From NCBI RefSeq assembly GCF_001641265.1, contig NW_020167539.1, positions 124,001 to 188,000 of the forward strand: a stretch of 64,000 bases of DNA, read 5' to 3'. The translations under genes and the position numbers were made by a program. Below the pieces are notes generated by a model that saw only the letters and a program-made list of their open reading frames with translations, searched no databases and was not told where the DNA came from. Source of the DNA: Pseudogymnoascus destructans (lineage: Eukaryota > Ascomycota > Leotiomycetes > Thelebolales > Thelebolaceae). Numbering within the stretch: position 1 is the stretch's first letter; each line of letters opens with the position of its first letter. Positions 20,122 to 29,937 of this stretch are shown here, in pieces.

Positions 20122-21243
20122 TGTAAGGACACAGGGCACCCAGCTCACAGTAATAGCATATGAGAGTGCGAGTCGGAGGCTAATGTAATGGTGGGTGCAC
20201 CAGATATGAGAATCTAGCCACCCAAGAAGGGATTATTTTACTAAGATAACACACTGTCTTAGGAAACAGAGCCAAAGGGTTGTAGCTTAGACTATTCCAC
20301 AACGCAGCAATCAAGTGTATGATGTAGTGGAGTGGTTTAGACAAGTTGTAACAAATGTTGAGTCTGAGAACTCAGGGATAAGTCAGAGGTTAGCACCTCA
20401 CTGACTTTTCAGAAACAAGGAGTAACAAGATCAATGCTTGGAAGCTTGGAAAAGACGTGGAAGTATGTGATAGTCGATTTACTGTATTGTCTGCTTGCCC
20501 TTTCTTAAGGAAAGGGCAATCCTATTTATGCTAAAGGAGTGTAGTTCTCTCATTTTCCAGGCTTGGTAACTGTAGTCAACATAAGAGAATCCCATAGAAC
20601 CATCTCCTAGGCTATAGGAAGTGAAAGGAGGTCAAAGGTCAGAGTACCCTTATAGACAAATTATGTCATAACTTAACCAATCTTGTGAGTAACTAAGGAG
20701 CGATCACGTGTAATGAATCACAGAGGGTTGTAGAAGCTTTTGGAGCTATCGTCCATGTTCCTAGGCCTCTAGTTGGTAGAGATATGTCATGTGTAGTATT
20801 AGCCCAGTAACTAAGGAGTGATGTCATGTAATGAATCATAGAGGGTTGCAGAGATATGCTATGTGGTCATATCGGCCCAGTAACTTAGGAGCAATGATGT
20901 GTAATGAATCATAGAGGGTTGTAGCAATCGTTGAGTAGTATTGCTCTTGTTGTTGGTGTGACAAGCCAAAATATGTATAGTGACTTGTAGGTTTGAGGTG
21001 GAGATTTTTGCTCTTGAGTTTGATAGCAAACTGAGTGCAACGAATGTCAGGATGACAGCTAAACAGATGCTATCCTATAGGTCTACTACGAAGGATACAA
21101 AAAAGATGATGGGAACCCCGTTGGGTCAATCCCCTTAAGTACCCGAGGGTCCGACTCGGCTAACCTGCCCCAACTCTCCCCACGTGACCGTAACCTGCCT
21201 GACTCCTATTCTTTCCGTCACTGAGGGCGGAGGCATCCTTACA
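20122..21243 (-). repeat. LTR-A (5' LTR), split by a solo LTR-B
   Basis: TGTAAGGACACAGGG... at 20122-20183 and its continuation 21058-21243 ending GGCATCCTTACA make one LTR-A in minus direction. It is followed by CCCCA (21244-21248), the target duplication shared with the inverted 3' LTR. LTR-B entered at GCTAA. This dates the order: P2, then the LTR-A element, then LTR-B. Confidence 0.88.
20184..21057 (-). repeat. Solo LTR-B inside LTR-A
   Basis: TGTAATGGTGGG...CAGGATGACA, 874 bp, with an exact 5-bp target duplication GCTAA (20179-20183 and 21058-21062). It is antisense relative to the copy at 14776. It contains three copies of a GTAATGAATCA(T/C)AGAGGGTTG motif typical of this LTR family. 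Confidence 0.92.
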
Positions 21244-22441
21244 CCCCAAGCCCTGAAAATCGTACGTCTATTACTATACTTGAGGCTGTGTCTGCAACTG
21301 GAAAAGTCATACTGCCTGTACTTATCATTCCGGGCAAAATATACATGGATTCTTGGTACCATGCCAACCTTCAAGGCACAGAGCTCATCATGCTCTCTGA
21401 CACTGGATTTTCAAACAGCCAGCTTGCCTTACGGTGGCTAGAGCACTTTGCAGAGCATACTCCCTCTGAGGAAACGAAGGTTCTACTACTTGACTCTCAT
21501 GTGAGCCATACAAGCGATGATTTCATCATTATGGCAGAAAAACACAATATTATCATGTACACATTCCCATCCCATCTTACTCATATTTTACAGCCACTAG
21601 ATGTGGGGATCTTTCAGCCGTATAAGCACTGGCATAGAGAGGCTGTGCTTGCTGCCATACGCGATATGGATGTTACATATGACATACAGTCCTTTATGAG
21701 GGATCTTACCAAAATGCGGCTACAGACTTTTAAGGAGTCTACAATTATATCAGCTTTCCAGAAAGCAGGAATTTGGCCAGTAAGCCACGTTATAGCTCTC
21801 ACAAATCTACGTATGTACTCACAGCCTGCTCCTATGCCTACACCTACGCCTCTACCTATACGGGTTTCTACACCAAAACCCTCGACTTTTAGGGGGCTTG
21901 AAAAGGGGCTACAGTACTGGAAACAACGGATTCCAGAGGGTTTTAGTAGCCCCTCGAGGGAGAGCTACAAGAATTGGCTCACAGGAACGGAAGAGGTTGT
22001 AGTAGGAGGCCAGCTTCAAGAGCTTGACCTACTTGCTTTTCGACACCAGGTTGAGGAGTCAAAGAAGCGGTCGAGCTGAAGCCGGGCTTGCCATCAGTTT
22101 GGAGGTGAGCTTACGGCAGCTCACGCTCACGAGCTTCAGGCCCAGAAAGCTGAGCTGGAAGCTCAGAAGCTTGAGGCCAAGCGGGTTCGAGCAGCCCGCC
22201 AGGCTGCCAACCGGGCCCAAAAGCAGCTTCGCCGGGCAGGAATTGAGGCCTGGAAGGAAGAGCGCCTCCGAAAGAAGGGGGTAGCAGCTCTTCGGAAAGC
22301 TGGCCTCCCAATTCGTCCAGAGTTTGAGGACCTAATTCCTGACCCGGAAGCCCTCCAAACTGAGGGCGAGGGCGAGGGCGAGGGCGAGGGCGAGAGTGGG
22401 AGAGAGGGTAGGAGTGGGAGCAAAGAAGTGATAATTTCATA
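21244..22441 (+). pseudogene. P2 transposase, C-terminal piece
   Basis: The frame SPENRTSITILEAVSATGK continues into YMDSWYHANLQGTE, the second catalytic site LLLDSHVSH (about 21500) and the third in HILQPLDVGIF (about 21595), so the triad here is intact. A single in-frame TGA at about 22077 interrupts the coiled-coil tail. The tail then runs on in frame (AHELQAQKAELEAQKLEAK; RKKGVAALRKAGLPI) to a TAG at 22441, through a GAGGGC microsatellite that encodes repeated Glu-Gly. In function and length it matches the P1 family. Confidence 0.8.
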
Positions 22442-22634
22442 GAATGGCTTAATTATGTACCTTTACATACAAATTACTATAGAGAGGTACTTACAGTCGC
22501 AATTGTGACGAGCCGCGTATTGCTTCCTCTCGAGTTGGGCAGCCCGCGTATTGCTTACTCCAACCTTGAGCGAAGCGAAAAGTTTGGTCACGACGATTAG
22601 TTCTATAATGATTAATGGGCAAATGTTTTATATA

Positions 22635-24447
22635 ACGTCCTCCACAAGCGAGCGTCGCATACAAGTGAGTGTCGCACGCGACGAACACAATGCGCTCCTT
22701 ATGTGTACTGCAAGATGCCTCAACAAGTTGATATTCCATCAACTAATCTTGAAGGTAGAATATATATTGCTATCGAAGCTATTAGATTACGCCAATTTAA
22801 TAGCATTAGGGCAGCTGCAAAGGCCTCAAATGTCTGTCCTAAGCTACTTGAGAGGCGCCTAAAGGGAATATGCCCACGACGCGACATTACACCAAAAACT
22901 CAAAAACTCACTTGCTTGGAAGAATCAGTTGTTATTCAACATATCCTCGACCTAGATTCACGGGGGTTTTCGCCTAGGCTTCGTGCTGTTGAAGATATGG
23001 CCAATCAATTACTCGCATCTCGAGGTGTGGGCAAGGTTGGAGTTAATTGGGCTTCCAACTTTGTTAAACGCCATGTTGAGCTTAAAACAAAGTTTAATCG
23101 CAAATACGACTATAAGAGAGCTCTATGTGAAGATGCAGAGCTCATAAAAGCATGGTTTACACTTGTACAAAACACTACTGCAAAGTATGGAATTACCGAT
23201 GCAGACATCTACAACTTTGATGAGACGGGTTTTCAAATGGGCATTATTACAACAGCAATGGTTGTTACAAACTCTGAACGGCAGAATCGACCTAAAGCAA
23301 TTCAACCTGGAAACAGAGAGTGGGCAACAGTAATTCAAGGGATTAACGCGCAAGGATGGTCAATCCCACCATTCATTATTATGAGTGGGAAGAACCATCT
23401 CTCAACATGGTATGATGAAGATATACCACAAGATTGGATTCTCGCAGTAAGTGAGAATGGATGGACGACAAATGAACTTGGATTTCAATGGATCCAACAT
23501 TTTCATAAGCATACAAAGCATCGTACAGTTGGTGCACATCGCCTGTTAATTCTAGATGGCCATGAGAGTCACTATTCTCTACCGTTTGAGCAATACTGTA
23601 AGGAGAATGGTATAATATTGCTTTATATGCCTCCGCACTCAGTTAGTTGCTTTGGACCACTTAAGAAGGCATATGGACGGCAAGTTGAGAGCTTAATCCG
23701 CACTCATATAAACCATGTTACGAAAGTTGAGTTTCTTCCTGCCTTTAAGCAGGCTTTCACAGACGCAATCACAAAGCAGAACATCTGCAGTAGTTTTCGA
23801 GCTACAGGGCTAGTTCCATTCTGTCCTGATGTTGTGTTGTCACAGCTTGACATTCAACTACGGCCTTTAACACCACCAACCTTTGAGGATGCTTCATGGG
23901 AACCTAAAACACCACACAATCTAATAGAGCTAGCAAGTCAAACTACGCATCTTAAAGATCGCATTATATGCCATCAAAATAGCTCACTAACTCCTATTAA
24001 CAATGCACTAGACCAGTTGTTAAGAGGTGCTCAAACAATGGTGCATTCTGCTGTTCTAATGAAGGCGGAAGTTCAGGCCTTACAACAAGCAAATGAAGTT
24101 GCAAGTCAGCGCAAAAAGCGAAAAAAAAAAAGCGTATACAACAAGGAGGGTGCCTTACAATTCAAGAAGGTCAGGATGTACTTGCTCACCTAGCTGTGGA
24201 AGAGCAGATATCTCAGGAACTACGACAGGGTGGTGGGGTGAAAGACAGCAACGACGTTGCAGAATGTGTGGTAAGACTGGGCATAATGCTCGCACATGTC
24301 AAAGGGATTAAGAAGATACTATAGAATAGGTGTATAATTAATTTAATTGATTTTCTAGTCTATAGTTGTTGTTGTTAGAAAGTTTGTTACGATCTGTCAA
24401 TTGCGTGCGACACTCACTTGTATGCGACACTCGCTTGTGGAGGACGT
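22635..24447 (+). mobile_element. Pogo element P3, 1813 bp, complete ends
   Basis: Terminal inverted repeats ACGTCCTCCACAAGCGAG of about 45 bp with a single mismatch, flanked by TA (22633-22634 and 24448-24449). It carries one transposase reading frame on the plus strand. It lies only 35 bp from the end of P2. The ends are intact, but the transposase is damaged, so it could only move with help from another copy. Confidence 0.9.
22715..24311 (+). pseudogene. P3 transposase, third catalytic Asp deleted
   Basis: Met at 22715 starts a psq-type HTH (AIRLRQFNSIRAAAKASNVC), a CENP-B-like region and a DDE domain with NFDETGF (Asp 1, about 23215) and LILDGHESHY (Asp 2, about 23550). Where relatives read PPHSSHLTQPLDVGCF, this copy reads PPHSVSCF (about 23630), so about eight residues including the third Asp are lost in frame. 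A poly(A) run near 24125 causes a frameshift and premature end at 24193. A second shift restores a CCHC knuckle (CRMCGKTGHNARTC) ending at 24311. The related element at 57695-59540 has the same knuckle. The protein cannot be catalytically active but might still bind DNA. Confidence 0.85.
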
Positions 24448-25633
24448 TACCCGGTAAGTTCATAAATAAGTTTTATATACCATGGTGATTCTTACTAAGC
24501 AGGAAACCACTCAACGCGCTCGGCGCGTTGCCTTCCCTCGCGTTGCCTCCCTCGCCGTTGCTCCCCCTCGCCGTCGCCCTCCTCGCTTCCCAGCTAACTC
24601 GCTAGCCGCTACCCTCACTGAGGCACTCGACGACTCTTCGGAAGCCCTCGTCGCGAGGCACGGAAGTCCTGAGCTCGGCTCAGGCCCACGAGGATGGCTT
24701 CTCTTGGCGAGCTGACCGTTCCTATGAACGGTCAGCTCTACCTCGACCTAGACGCCTGGTCGAGAGCCCTTAACGACTGGGCCAAATGAGGCTGTTGAAA
24801 GGAGCGACAGCGAGGGGGCGACGGCGAGGGGGCTACGGGGGGCTACGGGGGGGGGGATTGGGGGGTTTTTACTGGTCGCAGGGGGTTTCATATTATGTAG
24901 GGTATATAAAACTTATCACGTCAAATGCAGGGTATATACTGTAAAACTTTTGCCCATGATTAATACATTGTGTTGCTGTTTAATTGACTAATAACGTCAT
25001 CGAATTGGCGGGGAGTGCGCAGCTCGCATGCATGTGCAGCTCGCTTGTCAAGTACGTACGTTATCAGTTAGTTCACAGTTTGACCATTGATGTATACTAA
25101 AATGAGGAACTTTCTATCGCCCTACTCAATCTTGAAACGTTTGTCCACAGAGGAGAAGTTGCATACGGATTCCAGTAGCATGCATGGCTGTTGATGGTGG
25201 TCTTAATTTTGCTTCCGTTACCGCCCTCATGGCCGCCCTTGTGGTCTCTTCTGATGTTGTCCCGCCGGTACATCAGCATCTACCGCCGGTCGACTCCGTA
25301 CGGTACGGCCATTTCCTTCGCCCTCGTTTGAATTTGCGGCGCGCTTGAATCTGGGCCAACCGAGCCTCGAATTTAGCTACAAGCTCTGCTGCATGTTTCA
25401 TTGAGCCTTTAGGTATTAGGGACACCAGTCTACTAGAACTGTGCCACCACATCAACATCCTCCTCGCCGAGAGCTTCGTGCTTAATACAAATCAAGTATC
25501 TTCACACATACTTAGGAACGGCAATCTTATACATCTTGATCAATGGCATTGTCCCTACCCACTAACCAAACCCAACATTGCACCTTAGCCAACAACAGGT
25601 TTACGGCGTATGCTACAGCTAATAACACAAAGT
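24448..25633. other. Intergenic; GC-rich palindromic block and G-runs
   Basis: At 24709-24738 a hairpin has arms GAGCTGACCGTTC/GAACGGTCAGCTC with a 4-nt loop. A C-rich stretch (about 24562-24585) is the complement of a G-rich one (about 24810-24832). G runs of 5-10 follow to about 24890. A short frame (ATG at about 24694, MASLGELTVPMNGQLYLDLD...) ends at 24789 and is not recognised. Around 25015-25065 a motif CGCAGCTCGC...CAGCTCGCTTG looks like a transposon end. Minus-strand frames at 25097-25458 are unassigned. Confidence 0.4.
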
Positions 25634-28324
25634 CTAATTAATCAGTACTTGCAGTATACTCGACAGAATGGATAGCAATCCGGCCACATCTGTAATAATG
25701 GCTGTTGTGTTCTTAACAAAGCCAGCAGTAAGCAAATCCTTGGCATTAAGCAAGAGACCGCCAATATCTCCCACAAGGCCAGGAGTGATAAGGGGTGAAA
25801 CATCCGTAATAATGTGAGAAGTATCGTTGACGAATTGAGGCGTGAGCAGATCATACGCATTCCGAATGAGACCACCGGTCTTAGTAGTAAAATCCGCAGT
25901 CAACAAGTTAACTGCATTAGGTAACAGTTGATCAATCTGGGTAACTAACTCGGGTGACAGAAGTGTCACTGCGTTGCTAATAAGTTGGGCAGCCTCCTTA
26001 ACAAAGGCAGGGGTCAGCAAGTCACTGGCATTAGTGAGGAGGGATCCAAGGTTCGTAATGGTGGCTGGCGTCAATAGCGACTTGAGTTCGGGTATCAGCG
26101 GAAGGATCTGAGTGAGCAAGTCCTGCAAAGTGCTGACGGTCTCAGGACTCAGAAGATCACCGGCTCTCTTGATAAGACCCGCAGTCCCGTTGACGAAAGC
26201 GGGAGTCAACAGGTCGATAGCGTTGGTAAGCAGTCCAGGGATCCCCTGGAGGACTGCGGGAGTCAACAACGAAGTCAAGTCCTTGATAAACGGGGCAGCG
26301 TCAAGAATCAATGACTTGGTATTGCTGACGAAGTCCGGTGACAACAGAGAATTGGCGTTGCCCAGAATTGCAGTGATCTCCTGCACATTTCCTTGTGTGA
26401 GGAGGGCCTTCGCCTCTATGAGAACTGGGCCTGCATTATTGATAAGGGGCACAGCCTGCACAATAAGGCCTTGAATGTCCTTGACAAAGTCAGGGGTCAA
26501 GAGGTTGTTGGCATTGACCAAAAGTGCTTCAATGTCTTTCATATTGACAGAGCTGAGTAATCCTCCGACTTCCGTAATAAGAGGACCCGCACTATTGATC
26601 AAGTCGCCTGCGTTCTTGACGAAGGTTGGGGTCAAAAGGCTGTTGGCATTGGCCAGAAGGGCTTCAATGCCTTTGATATTGGCAGGACTGAGTAATCCTC
26701 CGACTTCCGTAATAAGAGGACCTGCACTATTGATCAAGTCGCCTGCGTTCTTGACGAAGGTTGGGGTCAAAAGGCTGGTGGCACTGGCCAAAAGGGCTTC
26801 AATATCTTTGATATTGGCAGAGCTGAGTAATCCTCTGACTTCCGTAATAAGAGGACCCGCACTGTTGATCAAGTCGCCTGCGTTCTTGACGAAGGTTGGG
26901 GTCAAAAGGCTGTTGGCATTGGCCAGAAGGGCTTCAATACCCCCGATAGTGCCAGGAGTGAGTAATCCTCCGACTTCCGTAATAAGAGGACCCGCAATAT
27001 TGATCAAGTCGCCTGCGTTCTTGACGAAGGTTGGGGTCAAAAGGCTGTTGGCATTGGCCAGAAGGGCTTCAATACCCCCGATAGTGCCAGGAGTGAGTAA
27101 TCCTCCGACTTCCGTAATAAGAGGACCTGCACTATTGATCAAGTCGCCTGCGTTCTTGACGAAGGTTGGGGTCAAAAGGCTGGTGGCACTGGCCAAAAGG
27201 GCTTCAATATCTTTGATATTGGCAGAGCTGAGTAATCCTCTGACTTCCGTAATAAGAGGACCCGCACTATTGATCAAGTCGCCTGCGTTCTTGACGAAGG
27301 TAGGGGTCAAAAGGCTGGTGGCATTGGCCAAAAGGGCTTCAATATCGCCGATAGTGCCAGGAGTGAGTAATCCTCCGACTTCCGTAATAAGAGGACCCGC
27401 ACTATTGATCAAGTCGCCTGCGTTCTTGACGAAGGTTGGGGTCAAAAGGCTGGTGGCACTGGCCAAAAGGGCTTCAATATCTTTGATATTGGCAGAGCTG
27501 AGTAATCCTCTGACTTCCGTAATAAGAGGACCCGCACTATTGATCAAGTCGCCTGCGTTCTTGACGAAGGTAGGCGTCAAAAGGCTGGTGGCATTGGCCA
27601 AAAGGGCTTCAATACCCCCGATAGTGCCAGGAGTGAGTAATCCTCCGACTTCCGTAATAAGAGGACCCGCAATATTGATCAAGTCGCCTGCGTTCTTGAC
27701 GAAGCCCGGAGTTAAGAGATCGTCGGCATTTGTCAAGAGCGATGTAATAACCTTCGTATTCGGAAGTGTCAACAGCGTATTGGCATTGCTGATAAGACTG
27801 TTCACCTCGCCAACAAACTGTGAGGTCAGGAGGGCGTCGGCATTGGCTACCAGCGTCCTCAGCTGGCTGTCAACCGGAGGGGATAGGACAATTGAAAGAT
27901 ATTTAACGGTTTTTTCCACATAAAGGAGCAGAGAAGGGTCCAAAAGACCAGCGATGCCCGCAAGCAAGTCCCCTAGCGGACCCCCAACCTTGCTACTCGT
28001 GGAGCCGAGAATCCCGTTCAAACCGTTAGTCCCAATGCGGGAGGATGCTGTCGAGGGTGTCGCTGCAGGAGACGTGTCATGAGCCTCTGCCGATGACGAG
28101 GAAGACACGACTGGTGAGTTTGTAACCGCGACTTCGGACGGAAGGGAAGAATAGGCAGAGTCCACCGGGCCATCAACCGGAGTAGGCTGGGAATTTGACA
28201 GCAGGCTTGAAAGCGAAATAGGTACTGTAGGCGATTGCAGGGCAGGAGTTTCCTCCGTGAAGTTGGCGGTGGCTACGACCATGGCCACTAGCGGCGCCGC
28301 TGAGGCTGCTAGGGAGAGACGCAT
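25634..28324 (-). CDS. Secreted protein with 45-residue leucine-rich tandem repeats
   Basis: The start is placed at 28324 because MRLSLAASAAPLVAMVVATA is a good signal peptide; an upstream in-frame Met (28417) would bury it. The 896-residue product has a Ser/Thr/Pro-rich segment after the signal. Then come many copies of a hydrophobic helical unit containing FVKNAGDLINSAGPLITEV and GLLTPGTIGGIEALL; nine are almost identical (45 residues each) and the rest diverged. Asn-Ala-(T/N)-SLLTP recurs throughout. No catalytic motif, GPI signal or transmembrane segment beyond the signal peptide is evident. It is probably a secreted or cell-wall protein built of amphipathic helices. Function is unknown, and the repeats suggest fast copy-number change. 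Confidence 0.8.
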   Translation of the reverse strand: MRLSLAASAAPLVAMVVATANFTEETPALQSPTVPISLSSLLSNSQPTPVDGPVDSAYSSLPSEVAVTNSPVVSSSSSAEAHDTSPAATPSTASSRIGTNGLNGILGSTSSKVGGPLGDLLAGIAGLLDPSLLLYVEKTVKYLSIVLSPPVDSQLRTLVANADALLTSQFVGEVNSLISNANTLLTLPNTKVITSLLTNADDLLTPGFVKNAGDLINIAGPLITEVGGLLTPGTIGGIEALLANATSLLTPTFVKNAGDLINSAGPLITEVRGLLSSANIKDIEALLASATSLLTPTFVKNAGDLINSAGPLITEVGGLLTPGTIGDIEALLANATSLLTPTFVKNAGDLINSAGPLITEVRGLLSSANIKDIEALLASATSLLTPTFVKNAGDLINSAGPLITEVGGLLTPGTIGGIEALLANANSLLTPTFVKNAGDLINIAGPLITEVGGLLTPGTIGGIEALLANANSLLTPTFVKNAGDLINSAGPLITEVRGLLSSANIKDIEALLASATSLLTPTFVKNAGDLINSAGPLITEVGGLLSPANIKGIEALLANANSLLTPTFVKNAGDLINSAGPLITEVGGLLSSVNMKDIEALLVNANNLLTPDFVKDIQGLIVQAVPLINNAGPVLIEAKALLTQGNVQEITAILGNANSLLSPDFVSNTKSLILDAAPFIKDLTSLLTPAVLQGIPGLLTNAIDLLTPAFVNGTAGLIKRAGDLLSPETVSTLQDLLTQILPLIPELKSLLTPATITNLGSLLTNASDLLTPAFVKEAAQLISNAVTLLSPELVTQIDQLLPNAVNLLTADFTTKTGGLIRNAYDLLTPQFVNDTSHIITDVSPLITPGLVGDIGGLLLNAKDLLTAGFVKNTTAIITDVAGLLSILSSILQVLIN
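26540..27712. repeat. Nine 135-bp tandem repeats within the secreted-protein gene
   Basis: The marker GACTTCCGTAATAAGAGGAC occurs (with small changes) at 26567 and then every 135 bp to 27647, nine times in perfect register. Units fall into two alternating types, which encode GGLLTPGTIGGIEALLANA or RGLLSSANIKDIEALLASA. The repeat is in frame (45 codons), so unequal exchange changes length without breaking the gene. It also keeps the antisense frame open by chance. Confidence 0.92.
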
Positions 28325-29606
28325 ATTTGACGTTTTTTTTGGTCTTGTTTTTGTCGCGGTAGACACGATTCTTTCGTTCACTTGTCCCGTTCGTTTTGCG
28401 GCGATAGACCAAAACAAAAGGTGATTGACGCTGGTGCCGTTCTATAATAAAGGTAAATGAGCAGAAGCAAGAACATCACCCAAAAAATCGATTACTAAAA
28501 TTGAGCGGGGTATATCTTTATTTACATGGCCGTATTTAGTTAAGATCGTCTGTACTATGTACTACCCCATCAAAGCCCATCACAAGTTGCCGAGGGCCGA
28601 TCCCCACAGTTAAGGTTCGAGGGGGTGGTATTGAGGCTGTAAAGGTTCCATTCACTCTTAGAAGCTAGTCCCGTTATTGTTATTTTACACGAACTTATTA
28701 CGGCTAATCAAGTTTGGCACTAGGGTGGTGAGGGGGGCCTGATTCTCTAGGCTCGTTGAATATTAGCGTCACCCCGCATTTCGTGATGGCGTTTGAACGA
28801 TTTGGTCACTTCAGTGCGGGGCCCCGCCATCTCGAATGATCAGTGCCGAGCCTGACATGTGAAGATTCGTTGGTGTATCCATCACCCCAAGTATTATTCG
28901 ACTAAAAGTAATGACGAAAAGCGATCTGTCCTACCATTACGGAGTAGATCTCCAACATATCAAGAAGGCAGCTCTGTGAGAAACCATATTTCAAGTCGGG
29001 GGCACTAGAGTATGTATATCTCGAGTTATCATACATCCATGTCTACCTAGTAGCTATACCGTCATCTATCCATGTGCTTTCCAGAATTCTCCTGCACGCT
29101 CTGCTGCCAACGCCGCTTCCTTATGAAATCTCACAATATGCCCTACCAAAATGAAATCGTGTACAGCCGTGATCGCAATCTCTAAGCCCACCTTGTTTCC
29201 TTGTATGGCCTTGAAACTCGCACATCCTCACGGCATCATCGTACAGCACTCTCCAGTTGGGAAGAACAATGGGGTTGGAGTTGCAAATGCGTTAACCAGA
29301 ATACAAATATTAGTGTGCTCTAGAGTGATTCCACTGGGACTAATAGCACGAGCACCCCCCACATACCAAATCGCTCAACAAGGTACTCAGTCGTCTGTCG
29401 GTTCATGGCGATGTGTCCCAAGAGACCCTGTTCCAGAGCACCGGGGTCATCGCCATGAATGCAGGAAATCGACCTGGTGCTACTGGGTTCGAAGCCAGCC
29501 CATATTGCGGGGCAAAGGCGTGACTAACTGAAGTATTGGGTAAGATTGTCTTTGGCGCAATCCGACAGCAAAGCCAGGGCTGGGCTGGCTACCACGTACC
29601 CCCAAT
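28325..29606. other. Intergenic, possible small remnants
   Basis: Upstream region of the repeat-protein gene (first few hundred bases), then unassigned sequence. On the minus strand, about 29500-29390 reads GALEQGLLGHIAMNRQTTEY and about 29190-29060 reads VGLEIAITAVHDFILVGHIV, then EAALAAERAGEFWKAHG with a stop. Both look protein-like but I do not recognise the family, and no complete gene can be built. Confidence 0.3.
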
Positions 29607-29684
29607 AATCACAGGCCTGATCTGTTGGGAGGAACCACACCCGATTTTGAGTGTGGTTCCTCCCAACAGATCAGGCCTGTGATT
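29607..29684. repeat. Perfect 34-bp hairpin
   Basis: Arms 29607-29640 and 29651-29684 are exact inverted copies (beginning AATCACAGGCCTGATCTG) around a 10-nt loop CCGATTTTGA. No gene is adjacent and no target duplication is evident. It may be a tiny foldback element. Confidence 0.9.
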
Positions 29685-29937
29685 GGCTTCCGTAATCGAT
29701 TCCTTCGGGCAACGGAACAGAGGCTTCACAGTAGAGTACAGTAAATAGGAGTAAAATAGTAACGTATTTCACAGGCGAAGCGATCACCCGGGCGAAGCAA
29801 TCACTGAACTTCCCACCTAAAATTGAGAAATTTACAAGATAATAACTCAACAACTTCATAATATATATTAAAAATGTATTTCTAGCCTTTCCTATTTAGT
29901 TGAATTTGTACCTAATCATTTAGGAATAATCTCAGTA

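Larger units (their letters stand above)
16189..22597 (+). mobile_element. Pogo element P2, split by an LTR-A retrotransposon
   Basis: Left end ATCATCATGACCAAACTT and right end (reverse complement) ATCGTCGTGACCAAACTT form about 51-bp inverted repeats, both including GCTTCGCTCAAGGTTGGAG. They are flanked by TA (16187-16188 and 22598-22599). The transposase is in three pieces: N-terminus 16370-16621, middle 17275-17006 (inverted) and C-terminus 21244-22441. An LTR-A retrotransposon entered the gene with the duplication CCCCA/TGGGG, and its 3' end plus the adjoining transposase piece was later inverted. Confidence 0.85.

Noticed and set aside
14776..21057. LTR-B copies at 14776 and 20184 as the two ends of one retrotransposon
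   Set aside because: They face opposite directions, and the second has its own perfect target duplication (GCTAA), showing that it is a solo LTR.
22111..22440. Minus-strand proline/arginine-rich frames
   Set aside because: They are antisense to the coiled-coil and Glu-Gly tail of the P2 transposase, and the low-complexity GAGGGC repeat produces the Pro-rich pattern.
22503..22600. Possible separate MITE between P2 and P3
   Set aside because: The sequence is the right inverted repeat of P2; only about 35 bp separate the two elements.
26540..27712. Regularly spaced repeats resembling a CRISPR array
   Set aside because: Units are contiguous 135-bp coding repeats without spacers, inside a eukaryotic gene; not a CRISPR.
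26475..27923. Long plus-strand open frame (482 codons) opposite the repeat-protein gene
   Set aside because: It is the complementary frame of the 135-bp repeats, kept open by the repeat structure; it lacks a signal peptide or known motif, whereas the minus strand has a clear signal peptide and a complete frame.
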